A stretch of DNA of 7,238 nt, from the NCBI GenBank assembly GCA_030151845.1, contig JASLCM010000074.1:1-7238 (forward strand), written 5' to 3'. The position numbers and the translations under genes were made by a program. Numbering within the stretch: the stretch's first letter is position 1; every line of letters begins with the position of its first letter. A model generated the notes under the pieces. It was not told the origin of the DNA. It searched no databases and saw only the letters and a list, made by a program, of their open reading frames with translations. The stretch comes from Bacteroides sp. GTDB lineage: Bacteria > Bacteroidota > Bacteroidia > Bacteroidales > Bacteroidaceae. Below, piece after piece: positions 5,683 to 7,238 of the stretch.

Positions 5683-6489
5683 CTATTTTAACACTTTAGA
5701 CTGTAAAGAACCCTCTTTTGTAATAGTTAGCTCTATTAAGTTACAGACAGAACTTTCTGGGATACATAAGTTTGCTATATAGTGAAAACCCGTAGAGTCT
5801 ACACCTACAAAATCCATATCGGAAAGAATTGCGTGTTCCAAGAACTCGTCATCAAGAAGTTCAGCAAACTCATTTTTGTAGATATCTTTAGCATAGTGGC
5901 ATTTCTTCCCCTCATAGACACAAATATGAATTACATTATCGTAGTAAACATTATCCATACTCAAACCATCAGCAGTATAGCTTGTTTTATAAACTTTCAT
6001 TTGTGAGGGATTGATATAAACATACCCTCTGAAGCTTCTATTGTCATAAGAAATAATACTATCCTTGCTTGTAACCTCTGTATAAATAGGTATTATCTCC
6101 ACAGTACGTGCACCAAAAGAGAGAGAGTCATCAGGGTTTTCCGATTTAAACAACTTAATACTCGCATCTGATAAGGAGTGAAACCAGAACTCATACTCAC
6201 TTTGTCTATCTATAGGGTATTTACTGGTTCTTCCACCAAAGGTGTAAAGCGTATCTTTTACCACTTTAAAGTAAACTGGAGCGTTTTGAGAATCTACATA
6301 GTAGAGCGTATCCCCCTCAACCCGCATCAAAGGTAATTCTGTCTCTTCATTTAACCATATTCCTTGCAATAACTCCTTAGCTACCTTATCTTCATCGCTT
6401 TTAGAGGTATTTTTATCTCCTTCCCCTCTATTGCCACAAGAAAGAAAAAGGAATGTAATGGTTAAAAATATAGATAACCGTTTTAACAT
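5683..6489 (-). CDS. Putative lipoprotein, DUF4738-like, unknown function
   Basis: I place the start at the ATG at 6489, giving 268 residues. It begins MLKRLSIFLTITFLFLSC, a clear lipoprotein signal peptide with lipobox LFLSC and lipidated Cys18. A longer frame opens at 6531, but its first 14 codons lack signal-peptide character and overlap the promoter element at 6507-6514. The region after Cys18 is a short charged linker (GNRGEGDKNTSKSDEDK) without an obvious surface-export signal, so a periplasm-facing position is likely. Residues about 40-120 (from GIWLNEETELP) look beta-rich, and the second half includes GYVYINPSQMKVYKT. From memory this resembles the Bacteroidales family DUF4738; no activity is known. 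The mature part has four cysteines in two C-x6-C pairs (190/197 and 242/249) that could form disulfides. It converges on the helicase gene and appears to be a single-gene unit. Confidence 0.8.
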   Translation of the reverse strand: MLKRLSIFLTITFLFLSCGNRGEGDKNTSKSDEDKVAKELLQGIWLNEETELPLMRVEGDTLYYVDSQNAPVYFKVVKDTLYTFGGRTSKYPIDRQSEYEFWFHSLSDASIKLFKSENPDDSLSFGARTVEIIPIYTEVTSKDSIISYDNRSFRGYVYINPSQMKVYKTSYTADGLSMDNVYYDNVIHICVYEGKKCHYAKDIYKNEFAELLDDEFLEHAILSDMDFVGVDSTGFHYIANLCIPESSVCNLIELTITKEGSLQSKVLK

Positions 6490-6506
6490 ATACGTTTTGT
6501 TTCTAA

Positions 6507-6514
6507 CAAAGTTA
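6507..6514 (-). promoter_or_regulatory. -7 element of the lipoprotein gene promoter
   Basis: The minus strand reads TAACTTTG, an exact match to TAnnTTTG. The -33 position is poor: TTTC, 22 bp upstream at 6537-6540, is one base off TTTG and lies in the T-tract of the upstream terminator. Initiation would be near 6500, about 10 nt before the ATG at 6489 and downstream of the ATG at 6531, which supports the shorter reading of the gene. Confidence 0.5.
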
Positions 6515-6536
6515 CACATTTCTCCGATCAATTCAT

Positions 6537-6580
6537 GAAAAAAGGGAAAAGAACTAAATTTGATGTTAACTTTTCCCTTT
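6537..6580 (-). terminator. Rho-independent terminator of ugd
   Basis: On the minus strand AAAGGGAAAAG (6580-6570) pairs perfectly with CTTTTCCCTTT (6551-6541), an 11-bp stem around an 18-nt loop. The stem's end runs into a T6 tract (6543-6538). It begins 20 bp after the ugd stop codon and lies directly before the lipoprotein gene's promoter, so the two minus-strand genes should be separate units. Confidence 0.8.
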
Positions 6581-6600
6581 CTATATAGAACGACTTTTTC

Positions 6601-7238
6601 TTAATTACCTATACAATAGTAACTGAAGCCTAACCTGTTCATATCTTCACGTTCGTAGATATTACGCCCATCTAATACCACAGGTGACTTCATTGTTTTC
6701 TTAATAACTGCCCAAGATGGCAACCTAAATTCTTTCCATTCTGTCACCAACATCAATGCATCAGCTTCTAAAGCTGTATCGTAGATATCTGTACCATAAT
6801 ATATTTTATCTTCAAAGATACCTTTACATACCTCCATTGCTGCAGGATCATAAGCTCTCACTTTACAACCAGCTTCTAGTAAGGCTTCTATTAAAACTAT
6901 AGCAGGAGCTTCTCGCATATCATCAGTTTCGGGTTTAAAAGATAGTCCCCAAAGAGCAACTGTTTTGCCCTCAAGATCCCCTTTATAGTGCTTGTATAAT
7001 TTATCAAACAACAAACGTTTTTGCTTGGCATTTACCTCTTCTACAGCTTGCAATACCTGCATCTCATAGCCATGCTCGGCTGCAGTTTTAATAAGAGCCT
7101 TAACATCCTTTGGAAAACAAGAGCCACCATAACCAATACCTGGGTAAAGAAATTTTCTCCCGATTCTAGTATCTGAACCTATACCATGACGTACCATATT
7201 AACATCAGCTCCTACTCTTTCGCAGATATTAGCGATAT
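6601..7238 (-). CDS. ugd: UDP-glucose 6-dehydrogenase, C-terminal part (5' end outside window)
   Basis: A cytoplasmic NAD-dependent enzyme that oxidises UDP-glucose to UDP-glucuronate in two steps, supplying precursors for capsule and other surface polysaccharides. The frame is open to the window edge: upstream of the ATG at 7197 it continues as IANICERVGADVNMVRHGIG, the usual central-helix sequence of this family, so that ATG is internal. About 212 of the usual 430-440 residues are present; the N-terminal NAD-binding Rossmann domain is missing. The catalytic loop YPGIGYGGSCFPKD is intact, with nucleophilic Cys encoded at 7117-7119. The C-terminal UDP-binding domain follows, with VALWGLSFKPETDDMREAP, a YDPAA segment and LDGRNIY. 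The last residues are CIGN, followed by TAA. The closely related UDP-N-acetyl-mannosamine or -glucosamine dehydrogenases are less likely, since GGSCFPKD and SFKPETDDMREAP are the Ugd forms. A strong terminator follows the gene. Confidence 0.95.
   Translation of the reverse strand, partial: IANICERVGADVNMVRHGIGSDTRIGRKFLYPGIGYGGSCFPKDVKALIKTAAEHGYEMQVLQAVEEVNAKQKRLLFDKLYKHYKGDLEGKTVALWGLSFKPETDDMREAPAIVLIEALLEAGCKVRAYDPAAMEVCKGIFEDKIYYGTDIYDTALEADALMLVTEWKEFRLPSWAVIKKTMKSPVVLDGRNIYEREDMNRLGFSYYCIGN

Noticed and set aside
5782..6006. Plus-strand open frame of 74 codons
   Set aside because: It is antisense to the lipoprotein gene, hydrophobic by accident of the reverse complement, and has no promoter-like element.
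1..7238. A multi-gene defence, mobile-element or secretion system
   Set aside because: Every gene but the lipoprotein belongs to a recognised housekeeping or envelope family, the units are separated by their own promoters and terminators, and I saw no integrase, transposase, direct-repeat array, tRNA or terminal repeats.

Overview
The window looks like an ordinary housekeeping stretch of a low-GC Bacteroidota chromosome, most likely of the order Bacteroidales. Three things point there. The spacers upstream of four genes carry the TAnnTTTG element of Bacteroidota primary promoters, and no Shine-Dalgarno sequences stand out. The proteins also have Bacteroidales forms: an unusually long PurF-family protein, a 411-residue SerB with two ACT-type regions, and a lipoprotein resembling DUF4738. 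No phage, transposon, CRISPR, tRNA or rRNA signature is visible.

Layout, left to right. Positions 1-48 are a perfect 48-bp palindrome that probably acts as a two-way terminator and includes the stop codon of the first gene. A minus-strand PurF-like glutamine amidotransferase/phosphoribosyltransferase (46-1944) follows. Its upstream spacer (1945-2291, 347 bp) holds a candidate promoter, a nested inverted-repeat leader, and the terminator of the next minus-strand gene. That gene (2292-2810) encodes an exported thioredoxin-fold protein lacking both active-site cysteines. The divergent spacer 2811-3077 holds a good minus-strand promoter for it and a plus-strand promoter for serB (3078-4313). A DEAD-box RNA helicase (4409-5680) follows on the same strand. 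It converges, with only 2 bp between stop codons, on a minus-strand lipoprotein gene (5683-6489). A strong terminator at 6537-6580 then closes a minus-strand UDP-glucose 6-dehydrogenase gene (6601 to the window edge), which is cut off at its 5' end.

The genes look like mostly separate transcription units rather than one pathway: purine or PRPP chemistry, serine synthesis, RNA remodelling, envelope lipoprotein, and nucleotide-sugar synthesis for polysaccharide. Only serB and the helicase could plausibly share a transcript.

I did not find a convincing new multi-gene system. The points most worth following are the structured leader of the PurF-like gene, the redox-dead thioredoxin-fold protein, the divergent glutaminase site and insertions of the PurF-like enzyme, and the perfect palindrome at the left edge.
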